Part shown: piece after piece, positions 1-8,036 of the stretch
How positions within the stretch are numbered: position 1 is the stretch's first letter
Layout of the letters: the number at the start of each line of letters is the position of its first letter
Translations under genes and position numbers: made by a program
Source of the DNA: an uncultured Bacteroidales bacterium
Lineage (GTDB): Bacteria; Bacteroidota; Bacteroidia; Bacteroidales; UBA932
Direction: 5' to 3'
Assembly: GCA_944322605.1 (NCBI GenBank)
Contig: CALUPD010000034.1
Span: forward strand, 1-48,631
DNA: 48,631 nucleotides
Notes under the pieces: model-generated
Database searches by the model: none
What the model was told of the DNA's origin: nothing
Seen by the model: the letters and a program-made list of their open reading frames with translations, nothing else

Positions 1-65
1 TTGTTTTTTTTGTGTTGCATCATTGCCCCAGGCTGTCTTGCCCACCCCCTATGCCTCCCGGCCGA

Positions 66-111
66 GAAGTGCAACAGTCAGCGGCCCGCGGGCCGCTGAC
101 TGTTGCACTTC
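66..111. repeat. Perfect 46-bp palindrome at the 3' end of the TrmH-family gene
   Basis: Bases 66-88 are the exact reverse complement of bases 89-111, giving two 23-base arms with no spacer and a GC-rich centre (GGCCCGCGGGCC). The stop codon of the minus-strand methyltransferase gene (78-80) and its last ten or so codons lie inside it. It may act as the terminator of the minus-strand operon, but no T-tract follows the hairpin in that direction, so this is not a textbook intrinsic terminator. The flanks at 1-65 and 112 onward are not mirror images, which argues against a simple fold-back assembly error. Confidence 0.8.
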
Positions 112-824
112 GGTGTTGAATCTGCACGGAATTCCGAGCAGACTATGGCGGCTGCTATGGCGACATTCAGCGATTCGGAAGTCTTGCCTGATTTAAAAGA
201 CGGGATGGCAAGGCGCGACGTGGTTTTTTCAGCTACGGAACCGGATATTCCATCGGCTTCGCTTCCCATTATCACCAGTCCCCCTTTGGGCAGCTTCCTG
301 CCGTAGATGTTTTCTCCGTCCATGAAAGTGCCGAATATTTCCGCGCCGGCGGAGAGGAATCTGTCGCATAGCTTTTCCAGCTCGCATTTTACGGTTGTAA
401 CGCGGAATATGGCTCCCATCGTGGCTTGCACCGTTTTCGGGTTGTATATGTCGGCGCAATGTTCCGACATGTAAACGGCTTCTATCCCGAACCAGTCGGC
501 GATTCTAAGTATTGTGCCTACGTTTCCCGGGTCTTTTACGTTGTCAAGGGCGATATAAAGCTTGTCTTTCCCGATTTCCTGAGGTTCTTTCGCCTGCGGG
601 ATTTCAACAACCGCCAGTACGGGCGACGGGGAGGAGAGCATGGTTATTTTGCGCATGTTTTCTTCTCCTATGTCGTCCGTCCTGTAAATTCCGCGTATTT
701 TGCAGCCGGACGATACGGCTTCGCCGACCAGCTTTTCCCCTTCTGCTATGAACAAGCCTTCCCTTTCCCTGTATTTTTTCAAGGAAAGGGAACGGATGAG
801 CTTGATTTCATTTTTCGAGATCAC
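78..824 (-). CDS. TrmH/SpoU-family RNA 2'-O-methyltransferase
   Basis: This 248-residue protein is an RNA ribose 2'-O-methyltransferase of the SpoU (SPOUT) family; the target nucleotide cannot be told from sequence. An N-terminal substrate-binding region (about 1-75) precedes the knotted AdoMet-binding domain. The three family motifs are visible: N-V-K-D-P-G-N-V-G-T-I-L-R at 95-107, GSEADGIS at 187-194, and SESLNVAIAAAI at 216-227. The last ten or so residues are unlike the family and are encoded by a perfect palindrome, so the ancestral end is probably near residue 235. It starts two bases after the stop of the upstream arginine decarboxylase gene, so the two are probably co-transcribed. The family call is firm; rRNA versus tRNA substrate is open. 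Confidence 0.9.
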   Translation of the reverse strand: MISKNEIKLIRSLSLKKYREREGLFIAEGEKLVGEAVSSGCKIRGIYRTDDIGEENMRKITMLSSPSPVLAVVEIPQAKEPQEIGKDKLYIALDNVKDPGNVGTILRIADWFGIEAVYMSEHCADIYNPKTVQATMGAIFRVTTVKCELEKLCDRFLSAGAEIFGTFMDGENIYGRKLPKGGLVIMGSEADGISGSVAEKTTSRLAIPSFKSGKTSESLNVAIAAAIVCSEFRADSTPKCNSQRPAGR

Positions 825-826
825 GG

Positions 827-2224
827 CTAATACCCCAATATTTTCAACATGGATTTGTATGTCTGCTCTTTGCTGAAGAGCTTTGTCGTATATTCCCCGT
901 TTTCATCCAGGTCGATTATTATGTGCTTGGGGGCCGGTTGCAGGCAATGCTGTATCCCGCCGTATCCTGATATGGATTCCTGGTATGCTCCAGTGTGGAA
1001 GAATCCGATATAGAGAGGTTCTTCTTCGCGGCCTTTGATCGTAGGAAGGAATATGGCGTTTGCATGTGCCTCTGCATTATAGTAGTCCTGGCTGTCGCAT
1101 GTGAGCCCTCCGAGGAATACCCTTTGGTATTCGCTGTCCCATTTGTTTATTGGCAGCATTATGAACCTTTGCTTTATTCCCCATATGTCGGGAAGGGTGG
1201 TCATGAAAGAACTGTCTATCATGTACCATCTTTCACGGTCGTTCTGTTGCTTTACGTCCAGGACCTGGTAGATGGTGGCCCCGCTTTCTCCCACCGTGAA
1301 GCTTCCGAATTCGGTGAATATGTCCGGTTCCGGTACTCCGCGCTGCTGGCATATGCTTTTTATGTGGGCTATTACTTCTTCCGCCATGTATTCGTAGTCG
1401 AATTCATAGGCGAGGGAATTCTTTATTGGGAAGCCGCCTCCTATGTTCAGGGAGTCGAGTTCCGGGCATTTTTCTTTCAGGCTGCAATAGACGTCTACGC
1501 ACTTGGACAGCTCGTTCCAATAGTACGCGTTGTCGCGTATTCCCGTGTTGATGAAGAAGTGGAGCATCTTCAGGGACAGCTTGCTGTTGCCTTGTATCTT
1601 CTGCTCGAAGAACGGAACGATGTCGCTGTAGCGTATTCCGAGCCTGGACGTGTAGAATTCGAATTTCGGTTCTTCTTCCGATGCTATCCTTATTCCTATT
1701 TTCGTCGGTTCCTTGATCAGGGCGTCGAGGTCGTCGAATTCGTGCATGTTGTCAAGGACAGGAATCGTGTTGTGCCATCCGTTGTTTATGAAGCCGGCGA
1801 TGTTCTCGATGTAGGATTGCTTCTTGAATCCGTTGCAAATGATGTACAAGTCCTTGTCTACCGTGCCCTGGTTGTATAGCGATTCGATAAGGTTGAAATC
1901 GAAAGCGGACGATGTTTCGATATGTATGTCGTTTTTCAATGCTTCTTCGAGCACGAACGAGAAATGCGAGCTTTTGGTGCAATAGCAATAATGGTACGAG
2001 CCTTTGTAGTCCACTTTGGCCATGGCTACGTTGAACATCCTTTTTGCACGCTGGATCTGCGAGGATATTTTAGGCAGGTATGTTATTTTTAAAGGTGTCC
2101 CGTACTGCTCGATGAGATCCATCATCGGGATGTCATGGAACTTGAGTTCGCCTTCTTCTACAGTGAATTCGTCTTGCGGGAATTCGAAAGTCTGTTCAAT
2201 CAAATCCAAGTACTTGTTCTTCAT
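827..2224 (-). CDS. Arginine decarboxylase, fold-III PLP enzyme (Bacteroidota short type)
   Basis: The 465-residue protein belongs to the alanine-racemase-fold (fold III) PLP decarboxylases. It is predicted to convert arginine to agmatine for polyamine synthesis in the cytoplasm. The PLP lysine is probably K84 in Y-C-T-K-S-S-H-F, and the C-terminal C-D-S-x-D motif (in GGLTCDSQD) supplies the active-site Cys and Asp from the partner subunit. The glycine-rich phosphate loop appears as LNIGGGFP. It is much shorter than the roughly 630-residue SpeA family and matches the form annotated as arginine decarboxylase in Flavobacteriia and Bacteroidales. Related carboxynorspermidine or diaminopimelate decarboxylases share the fold, so the substrate is inferred. 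The gene begins an operon with the methyltransferase gene. Confidence 0.8.
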   Translation of the reverse strand: MKNKYLDLIEQTFEFPQDEFTVEEGELKFHDIPMMDLIEQYGTPLKITYLPKISSQIQRAKRMFNVAMAKVDYKGSYHYCYCTKSSHFSFVLEEALKNDIHIETSSAFDFNLIESLYNQGTVDKDLYIICNGFKKQSYIENIAGFINNGWHNTIPVLDNMHEFDDLDALIKEPTKIGIRIASEEEPKFEFYTSRLGIRYSDIVPFFEQKIQGNSKLSLKMLHFFINTGIRDNAYYWNELSKCVDVYCSLKEKCPELDSLNIGGGFPIKNSLAYEFDYEYMAEEVIAHIKSICQQRGVPEPDIFTEFGSFTVGESGATIYQVLDVKQQNDRERWYMIDSSFMTTLPDIWGIKQRFIMLPINKWDSEYQRVFLGGLTCDSQDYYNAEAHANAIFLPTIKGREEEPLYIGFFHTGAYQESISGYGGIQHCLQPAPKHIIIDLDENGEYTTKLFSKEQTYKSMLKILGY

Positions 2225-2368
2225 TTTTACTGATGCGGCTTAATCGGTTTTACAAAAAATAAGCAATCCGTGTGAATTACTTTCGGTAATCCGATGCGAA
2301 TATATTTACTATTTTATTAAATGCAATAAAAAATCAATGTATTTTATATGACGGAAATGAAAATTTTT

Positions 2369-2376
2369 TAAGTTTG
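2369..2376 (+). promoter_or_regulatory. Bacteroidota -7 box (TAAGTTTG) before rfbC
   Basis: TAAGTTTG fits the Bacteroidota -7 consensus TAnnTTTG and lies 17 bases before the rfbC ATG in an AT-rich gap. No good -33 TTTG is seen 19-20 bases upstream, so this is a partial match. Confidence 0.5.
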
Positions 2377-2393
2377 TTTAAAATTAATCAGAT

Positions 2394-2963
2394 ATGAAAG
2401 TTTCCGATACGGGGATAGAAGGCCTATATGTTTTGGAACCTGTTGTATATCCGGACGATAGGGGGTATTTTTTTGAGTCGTACAACAAGAATGATTTCGA
2501 CAGGTCGGTTGCCGGTACGGTTTTCGTGCAGGATAACGAGTCGATGTCTTCATATGGCGTTATCAGAGGCCTTCATTTTCAAAAAGACGGGTACGGGCAG
2601 TCTAAATTGGTAAGGGCTGCCGCAGGAAGGATATTGGATGTGGCTGTGGATTTAAGGCCCGGCTCGCCCACGTTCGGCAAGCATTTTTCGGTTGAGCTAA
2701 GCGACGCCAATAAGAAGCAATTGTTTATCCCCAAAGGATTCGCCCACGGCTTTTCGGTTTTGAGCAGTACGGCTGTATGCATTTACAAATGCGACGGTTT
2801 TTACGCGCCCGGGCACGAAGGTTCGATAAGATGGAGTGATCCGGATTTGTCAATCGATTGGAAAATTCCGGAAAAAGATGTCATTGTATCTGAAAAGGAC
2901 GGCAGGGCCGGAAGTTTCCGTGAATTTGAGAATGCTTTGAAGACCGGAAAATTGGCATTGTGA
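2394..2963 (+). CDS. rfbC: dTDP-4-dehydrorhamnose 3,5-epimerase
   Basis: RfbC/RmlC epimerises dTDP-4-keto-6-deoxyglucose at C3 and C5, the third step of dTDP-L-rhamnose synthesis for surface polysaccharide. The 189-residue length is usual. Visible family motifs are GYFFESYN (24-31), FVQDNES (44-50), the RGLHFQ block with catalytic H61, K71 and R74 for the nucleotide, and FIPKGFAHGF (111-120). Y131 in C-I-Y-K-C-D fits the catalytic tyrosine. Its stop overlaps the rfbD start (TGATG), so the two genes are translationally coupled. The partner genes rfbA and rfbB are not in the window. Confidence 0.93.
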   Translation: MKVSDTGIEGLYVLEPVVYPDDRGYFFESYNKNDFDRSVAGTVFVQDNESMSSYGVIRGLHFQKDGYGQSKLVRAAAGRILDVAVDLRPGSPTFGKHFSVELSDANKKQLFIPKGFAHGFSVLSSTAVCIYKCDGFYAPGHEGSIRWSDPDLSIDWKIPEKDVIVSEKDGRAGSFREFENALKTGKLAL

Positions 2964-3928
2964 TGAAAGGCGCGGTTTTAGTTACGGGAGGAAACGGGCA
3001 GTTGGGCCGTTCGATGAAGAAGGTCCTTGTCCGGGAAGGCCTTAAAGGAGAGGCGGCCGAGGTGCTTGTCGCCGGCCGCAGGAGGAGTTTCGAAATTTTC
3101 GGGGATTTCCTTTTCTCCGGATCGTCGTCGGTCGACATAACAGAGAAGGATGATTTGCACGAGGCGATTGCTTTTCTTTCGCCGCAGGCGATTGTGAACT
3201 GCGCGGCATATACGGCTGTGGACATGGCTGAGGACGAGCCGGAAAAAGCGTTCAAGACTAACGCTCTCGCGTTGGAATACCTTGCCGGATCATCTTTGGA
3301 AATGGATATACCCATTGTCCATATATCTACGGATTATGTATTCGACGGAAGCTCCCGCGTTCCTTATCGCGAATCGGATACGGCTTCCCCGCTGAACGTA
3401 TACGGCAAGAGCAAAAGGGCCGGGGAGGAAATCCTGGCGGATTCCGGTTGCAGGTGCATTATAATAAGGACCAGCTGGCTTTATTCCGAATTCGGCAAAA
3501 ACTTTTTTAATACGATTTTCTCCCTTACTGCAAGCGGGCGCAGCCTTAAAGTGGTAGACGACCAGTCGGGCAGGCCTACGTATGCGGCAGACCTTGCACG
3601 GTTTATAATAAAAGCGGCCTCCGGCCATGGCCATTGGATGAAAAATGAAAACAGATGCGGAATATATAATTACTCCAATTCCGGAGAAACTGTTTCATGG
3701 TACGGTTTTGCAAAGGAAATCAACAGGTTGTCCGGACATGGCTCGACGATTGAACCTTGTTCTTCCGCTGATTACGGAAGCAAGGCTGTACGTCCGGCGT
3801 ATTCCGTTTTGGATTTGTCCCTTGTCGAAAAGGAATTCGGCATGAAAATAAGGGATTGGAAGGAAGCTTTGGCTGAATGCGTAGAGGCTTCAGTCAAAGG
3901 GCGGGCCTTTGGCTTTGAGAACATGTAA
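2963..3928 (+). CDS. rfbD: dTDP-4-dehydrorhamnose reductase
   Basis: RfbD/RmlD is an NAD(P)H-dependent extended SDR that makes dTDP-L-rhamnose from the RfbC product. The N-terminal nucleotide-binding loop reads G-G-N-G-Q-L-G (residues 9-15 of the ATG-initiated protein). STDYVFDG (122-129) is a family signature, and the catalytic Y-x-x-x-K is YGKSK with Tyr147 and Lys151. The ATG at 2963 overlaps the rfbC stop by one base. A GTG one codon upstream is possible but less attractive. The 321-residue length exceeds the usual 285-300, and the extra stretch lies early, around residues 23-57. There is no terminator between the two rfb genes. Confidence 0.92.
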   Translation: MKGAVLVTGGNGQLGRSMKKVLVREGLKGEAAEVLVAGRRRSFEIFGDFLFSGSSSVDITEKDDLHEAIAFLSPQAIVNCAAYTAVDMAEDEPEKAFKTNALALEYLAGSSLEMDIPIVHISTDYVFDGSSRVPYRESDTASPLNVYGKSKRAGEEILADSGCRCIIIRTSWLYSEFGKNFFNTIFSLTASGRSLKVVDDQSGRPTYAADLARFIIKAASGHGHWMKNENRCGIYNYSNSGETVSWYGFAKEINRLSGHGSTIEPCSSADYGSKAVRPAYSVLDLSLVEKEFGMKIRDWKEALAECVEASVKGRAFGFENM

Positions 3929-4166
3929 TGCGCAGCGGATGATGCGTATGCCAATGAACATGCCATGTTTTTCAAGCATTCAGGAGTGGTCCTGAAGCCC
4001 CTGTCCCGTTTGCCGTGTCAGTTTTTGCCCGGTCTGGCCGCTTTGCGGAAGGAGGGGAGGATTCTTCCAGTCACGGGCCGGCAGTCAAAGGGCTGCTGGG
4101 ACTGGCGGTCGGCTTTCACGGCCCGCAATCGTTTTGCGGTAACGGACGGACATTTTAAAATAATGT
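3929..4166. other. 238-bp intergenic gap, no convincing gene
   Basis: The gap between rfbD and the acetyltransferase gene holds only weak hairpins, for example CAGGA/TCCTG around 3980 and CCGCAA/TTGCGG around 4123-4140. The short open frame across it has no recognisable protein features. No TAnnTTTG promoter box was found, so read-through from rfbCD is likely. Confidence 0.5.
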
Positions 4167-4751
4167 ATGCAATATATGGAAAAAGGTTATTTTGTCCACC
4201 CGTCTTCAATAGTGGACGACGGGTGTGAAATAATGGAAGGCACCAGGATATGGCATTTTTCGCATATCATGACTGGGTGCAGGATAGGCAGGAATTGCAA
4301 CATAGGCCAGAATGTGGTGATTTCTCCCGGAGTAGTGCTTGGAGACAATGTAAAGGTTCAGAATAATGTGTCGGTATATACAGGAGTTACTTGCGAAGAC
4401 GATGTCTTTCTCGGCCCGTCATGCGTTTTTACGAATGTGATAAATCCGAGAAGCGCGATAAGCCGGAAAAACGAATACAGGAATACGAGGGTATGCAAGG
4501 GGGCGTCCATAGGGGCCAACGCCACGATAGTATGCGGGCATGACATAGGCCGGTACGCATTGGTCGGCGCGGGGGCTGTGATTACAAAGGATGTCGAGCC
4601 GTATGCATTGGTCGCGGGCAATCCGGCAAAGAGGATAGGATGGGTCTCTGAATACGGTTGCAGGCTCGTTTTCGGAGAAGACGGCTATGCCGTATGTCCT
4701 GAATCTGGCGAAAAATATTATTATGACGGGAAATCAGTAAGAAAAGCATGA
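4167..4751 (+). CDS. WbpD/WlbB-like UDP-sugar N-acetyltransferase (left-handed beta-helix)
   Basis: This 194-residue hexapeptide-repeat acyltransferase most resembles WbpD/WlbB. Those enzymes acetylate the 3-amino group of UDP-2-acetamido-3-amino-2,3-dideoxy-glucuronate during O-antigen or exopolysaccharide synthesis. Evidence is the start ([12 protein letters not shown]), the WHFSH motif, successive I-G-x-N / V-G-D-N-type turns of the beta-helix, the FTNVINPRS block, and the usual C-terminal ending [10 protein letters not shown]. An in-frame ATG nine bases downstream is an alternative start. The stop overlaps the next start (ATGA). No WbpA, WbpE or WbpB partner is in the window, so the exact sugar is uncertain. 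Confidence 0.8.
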   Translation: MQYMEKGYFVHPSSIVDDGCEIMEGTRIWHFSHIMTGCRIGRNCNIGQNVVISPGVVLGDNVKVQNNVSVYTGVTCEDDVFLGPSCVFTNVINPRSAISRKNEYRNTRVCKGASIGANATIVCGHDIGRYALVGAGAVITKDVEPYALVAGNPAKRIGWVSEYGCRLVFGEDGYAVCPESGEKYYYDGKSVRKA

Positions 4752-5824
4752 ATATATTGGAATTCCTTTCAGGAAGCGGTAATGATAGCCGGCGCAGGCG
4801 TCCGTTTGTCATATCCGGGCCATGCAGCGCGGAATCGAGGGGGCAGGTCATGGGTACGGCCGCCGCGTTGAAAAAAGAAGGCGTGAATGTATTCAGGGCC
4901 GGAGCATGGAAGCCGAGGTCGAAACCGGGAGGATTCGAGGGCAAGGGCGTGGAAGCCCTGCCATGGCTGTCCGAAGTCCGTTCCGCTTTTGGAATGAAAA
5001 CAGGCACGGAAGTCGCCAATCCTTGCCATATGGAAGAGGTTCTAAGGCACGGGCTGGATTTCGTCTGGATAGGGGCAAGGACAGTCACCAACCCTTTTGC
5101 AGTGCAGGAGATAGCCGAATCTTTAAAAGGAGTCGATTTTCCGGTATTTATAAAAAATCCTGTCTCTCCTGATCTCGGGCTGTGGATCGGCGCTATCGAA
5201 AGAATCGCCAATTCCGGTGTCAGCAAGATAGGGGCTGTGCACAGGGGGTTCAATTCGTTTGCCAAGTCGGCATACAGGAACAATCCATATTGGAGCATCC
5301 CCATAGAACTGAGGCATAAGATGCCCGGTATTCCTGTCCTGTGCGATCCGAGCCATATCGCAGGCGACAGGAATCTTGTCGAGACAATATCGTTGCAGGC
5401 GGCGAATCTCGGATTCGACGGGCTGTTTGTCGAAAGCCACATAAATCCCGATGCCGCCCTTAGCGATTCATTCCAGCAGATAACGCCGTCTTTTCTCGGG
5501 AAAATAATATATAGAATCAAGGAAATGAATGAAATTGCAGAAGGGGACGCGGATATGATGTCGTACCGTTCGGAAATAGATTCCATAGATGATCAGATTG
5601 CTGGGCTTTTGTCGAGAAGAATGAAAATATCAGAAGAAATAGGGCATTATAAGAAATCCCATTCCATACCGGTGGTGCAGCATGAAAGGTACGCTTCCGT
5701 TCTTGACAAATGGGTGGAAAGGGGGCAGGCGGCCGGGCTTGATCCGGTTTTCATGAAGGAACTCATGCGCTGCATACATGAAGAGTCGGTAAAGGTACAG
5801 ATGAAAATTATTGAAAATAAATAG
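4748..5824 (+). CDS. Bifunctional DAHP synthase / chorismate mutase fusion
   Basis: The 358-residue protein joins a type I-beta (KDO8P-synthase-like) DAHP synthase, residues about 1-262, to an AroQ chorismate mutase, about 272-358. It is expected to catalyse the first shikimate step and the chorismate-to-prephenate step. Visible synthase motifs are [19 protein letters not shown], the metal-site PCH and H-R-G-F, and L-C-D-P-S-H-I-A. The mutase shows the [15 protein letters not shown] helix and a later R-x-x-x-V-L-D-K segment. A C-terminal mutase fusion of this kind is known from Porphyromonas gingivalis, where prephenate inhibits the synthase. The start overlaps the preceding stop by four bases, so translation is coupled to a surface-sugar enzyme. 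A terminator follows at 5913. Confidence 0.92.
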   Translation: MNILEFLSGSGNDSRRRRPFVISGPCSAESRGQVMGTAAALKKEGVNVFRAGAWKPRSKPGGFEGKGVEALPWLSEVRSAFGMKTGTEVANPCHMEEVLRHGLDFVWIGARTVTNPFAVQEIAESLKGVDFPVFIKNPVSPDLGLWIGAIERIANSGVSKIGAVHRGFNSFAKSAYRNNPYWSIPIELRHKMPGIPVLCDPSHIAGDRNLVETISLQAANLGFDGLFVESHINPDAALSDSFQQITPSFLGKIIYRIKEMNEIAEGDADMMSYRSEIDSIDDQIAGLLSRRMKISEEIGHYKKSHSIPVVQHERYASVLDKWVERGQAAGLDPVFMKELMRCIHEESVKVQMKIIENK

Positions 5825-5912
5825 ATTATAGTAAATATACCTTGGTGGCACAGTATTTGTTATTTTATTAAACCGGATAGATAATTTAATATAGTTTAAG
5901 GGTTTAAAGGTT

Positions 5913-5940
5913 AAAGAGGTGTCAAGATTCGGCACCTCTT
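5913..5940 (+). terminator. Intrinsic terminator after the rfbC...DAHP synthase operon
   Basis: The arms AAAGAGGTGTC and GGCACCTCTTT pair around a short AAGATTC loop, with one G-T wobble, and end in a T-run. It separates the biosynthetic operon from the dipeptidase gene. A GTG codon at 5919 inside the hairpin would extend the dipeptidase frame, but the hairpin makes that start unlikely. Confidence 0.8.
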
Positions 5941-5978
5941 TTGATTATTCAGGCATTCTAATTCTTATTATTGCGCCG

Positions 5979-7073
5979 ATGTACAGAAACAACATAGTTA
6001 TAGATTCCCATTGCGATACGCCCGGAAGGGCTGTGGATGGAATAGACCTTAACGAGAGGTCTCAAAGCGGCCATTACGATTTCCCCCGCATGATAGAGGG
6101 CGGGGTGGACGCCGCCTTTTTTGCAATATACACGTCTAACAGATTGGGCGAGGTGCAGGCTCTTAAACGCGCTTTTTCCATGATAGCCGCAGTCTGCGAC
6201 AATATAAGCAGGTCAGGAGGGTCGGTCCGCCAATCCTTTTGCGCTGACGACATCCGTCGTAATGCATCGGAAGGCGTTCTTTCCGTTGTCCTGGGAATGG
6301 AGAACGGTGATCCGCTTAATTCGGACCTTTCTTTTTTGAGGCAATTCCACAGGATGGGGGTAAGGTACCTGACATTGACTCATACAGGGCATAACAGCAT
6401 ATGCGATTCTTCGTCTCCCGAATCCCCGTGCTGGCACGGGCTGAGTCCGTTCGGAATAAAGGTGGTGAAAGAAATGAACAGGCTCGGGATGATCATAGAC
6501 GTTTCGCATATTTCAGACGAGTCGTTTTACGATGTGATAAAATATTCCGAAGCTCCTGTCGTGGCTACGCATTCGTGTTGCAGGGCATTGGCCGATGCCA
6601 AAAGGAATATGGACGACGGCATGATCAAGGCCCTTGCGGACAGAGGGGGCGTAATACAGATTAATTTTTATCCGGCGTTCCTTTCTCCCGAATATGCCGC
6701 TAAAATGAAGGATTACTATAAATACGAGGAAATGGAATCCGCCATCAAAGCCGGTCTTGTCAGCGATGAAAAGAAAAAGGCGGAAATGATTTCCGAAATA
6801 AGCATGGCTAAAAAAAGGCTGGCGGCAATCGGCAGGCCGTCGTATAAAGTCGTGGCGGATCATGTAGAACATGCGGCAAGAGTGGCGGGAATAGAGCATG
6901 TGGGCCTTGGCTCGGATTTCGACGGCATCGATATTTGTCCGGACGGGCTCGAAGATGTGAGCAAATTCCATATGGTCCTGGACGAATTGAAGGAAAGGGG
7001 ATATTCGGATAATGAAATAGGACTTGTTGCGGGCGGCAATTTCCTTAGGGTCATGAAGCAGGTCTGCGGATAA
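5979..7073 (+). CDS. Membrane dipeptidase-like protein, peptidase family M19
   Basis: The protein (364 residues from ATG 5979) belongs to the zinc-dependent renal-dipeptidase family M19, amidohydrolase fold, which cleaves dipeptides including some with D-residues. Metal-site motifs are visible: D-S-H-C-D-T-P near the N-terminus (His11, Asp13), the bridging Glu in G-M-E-N-G-D, T-H-S in VVATHSCCRAL, and G-S-D-F-D-G near the C-terminus. There is no clear signal peptide, so a cytoplasmic location is likely. The first available start, GTG 5919, sits within a terminator hairpin, so ATG 5979 is preferred. The next gene, an SDR oxidoreductase, lies 53 bases downstream in the same direction. Confidence 0.88.
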   Translation: MYRNNIVIDSHCDTPGRAVDGIDLNERSQSGHYDFPRMIEGGVDAAFFAIYTSNRLGEVQALKRAFSMIAAVCDNISRSGGSVRQSFCADDIRRNASEGVLSVVLGMENGDPLNSDLSFLRQFHRMGVRYLTLTHTGHNSICDSSSPESPCWHGLSPFGIKVVKEMNRLGMIIDVSHISDESFYDVIKYSEAPVVATHSCCRALADAKRNMDDGMIKALADRGGVIQINFYPAFLSPEYAAKMKDYYKYEEMESAIKAGLVSDEKKKAEMISEISMAKKRLAAIGRPSYKVVADHVEHAARVAGIEHVGLGSDFDGIDICPDGLEDVSKFHMVLDELKERGYSDNEIGLVAGGNFLRVMKQVCG

Positions 7074-7126
7074 GCGATTTTGGCTTGAAAATTGTTCGTT
7101 TTTTGTTGTTTAAAAAAAATTGAATC

Positions 7127-7888
7127 ATGAAAAAGATTGCTATGGTTACCGGAGCTACATCGGGCATTGGTGAAGCAACGGCTCATAAATTGGCTGCGGC
7201 CGGATACGACCTTATAATCACCGGTAGGCGCAAGGAAAGGCTTATGGAAGTAACACACAGGTTGTCTGACAAGTACGGCGTGGATATCCTTGAGCTTGTT
7301 TTTGACGTAAGGGACAGGAATGAAGTCGAAAAGGCATTGGGAAATCTCGACAACAGGTGGAAGCACATAGACGTTCTTGTGAACAACGCAGGGCTGGCAG
7401 TAGGCCTTGACAGGATAAACGACGGGAATACTGATGATTGGGAAAGGATGATAGACACCAATGTCAAAGGTCTTCTGTACGTGACAAGGATCATATCCAA
7501 TTATATGAAAGACCGTTCGGCGGGGCATATAATAAACATTTGTTCGATAGCAGGCAAGGAAGTATATACGGGAGGCAATGTCTATTGCGCGTCAAAGCAT
7601 GCGGTCGACGCCCTCACGCGCGGAATGAGGCTGGATTTGCTTCCTTATGGAATCAAGGTTTCGCAGATATGCCCGGGCGCAGTCGAAACCGAGTTCTCGC
7701 TTGTCAGGTTCAAGGGCGACAAGGAGAGGGCAGACGCGGTGTACAAGGGATTTACTCCTCTGTCGGCGGACGACGTTGCAGACGCCGTAATGTTCATGGT
7801 TTCGGCACCGGCGCATGTGAATATTGCAGATGTGCTGATATTGCCTTCATCCCAAGGCAGTTCGTCTGTTTTTGAAAAGAAATTGTAA
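7127..7888 (+). CDS. Short-chain dehydrogenase, YdfG-like
   Basis: This 253-residue classical SDR oxidoreductase shows the cofactor loop T-G-A-T-S-G-I-G (8-15), followed by G-R-R-K-E-R, which suggests NADP preference. It also has NNAGLA, the catalytic Ser in ICSIAG, and YCASK for Tyr and Lys. The C-terminal P-G-A-V-E-T-E-F-S and the late N-I-A-D-V-L-I-L-P segment are typical of the YdfG / 3-hydroxy-acid dehydrogenase branch (serine, 3-hydroxypropionate or malonic semialdehyde reduction). The physiological substrate is not determined by sequence. It ends at a strong bidirectional terminator, so it and possibly the dipeptidase form a small unit. Confidence 0.85.
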   Translation: MKKIAMVTGATSGIGEATAHKLAAAGYDLIITGRRKERLMEVTHRLSDKYGVDILELVFDVRDRNEVEKALGNLDNRWKHIDVLVNNAGLAVGLDRINDGNTDDWERMIDTNVKGLLYVTRIISNYMKDRSAGHIINICSIAGKEVYTGGNVYCASKHAVDALTRGMRLDLLPYGIKVSQICPGAVETEFSLVRFKGDKERADAVYKGFTPLSADDVADAVMFMVSAPAHVNIADVLILPSSQGSSSVFEKKL

Positions 7889-7945
7889 AAGGGTCTAATA
7901 AAGGCGGAGAGGCCGGCGGCATGGCCGGTGTCCGTAATATAAAGG

Positions 7946-7987
7946 AAACGGGGTCTTGAAAAGCAATTGCTTCAGACCCCGTTTTTC
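7946..7987. terminator. Bidirectional terminator between SDR gene and cinA
   Basis: Eleven-base arms AAACGGGGTCT (7946-7956) and AGACCCCGTTT (7974-7984) flank a 17-base loop. T-rich sequence follows on the plus strand and the matching A-rich arm serves the minus strand. It lies between convergent genes. Confidence 0.85.
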
Positions 7988-8036
7988 TATGTCCGTTTTA
8001 TTTTAGGCTATATAAAAACTTCCATGTCCTTGGCTC

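Noticed and set aside
995-1879. 294-codon plus-strand open frame inside the arginine decarboxylase gene
   Set aside because: It is a shadow of a conserved minus-strand gene, with no matching family.
3965-4228. 87-codon open frame between rfbD and the acetyltransferase gene
   Set aside because: It overlaps the start of the acetyltransferase gene, has no conserved motif and lacks a promoter box.
4582-5586. 334-codon minus-strand open frame opposite DAHP synthase
   Set aside because: It overlaps catalytic motifs of the real gene and shows no protein features.
5919-5978. GTG start extending the M19 dipeptidase by 20 residues
   Set aside because: The GTG lies within a terminator hairpin and the added residues are not family-like.
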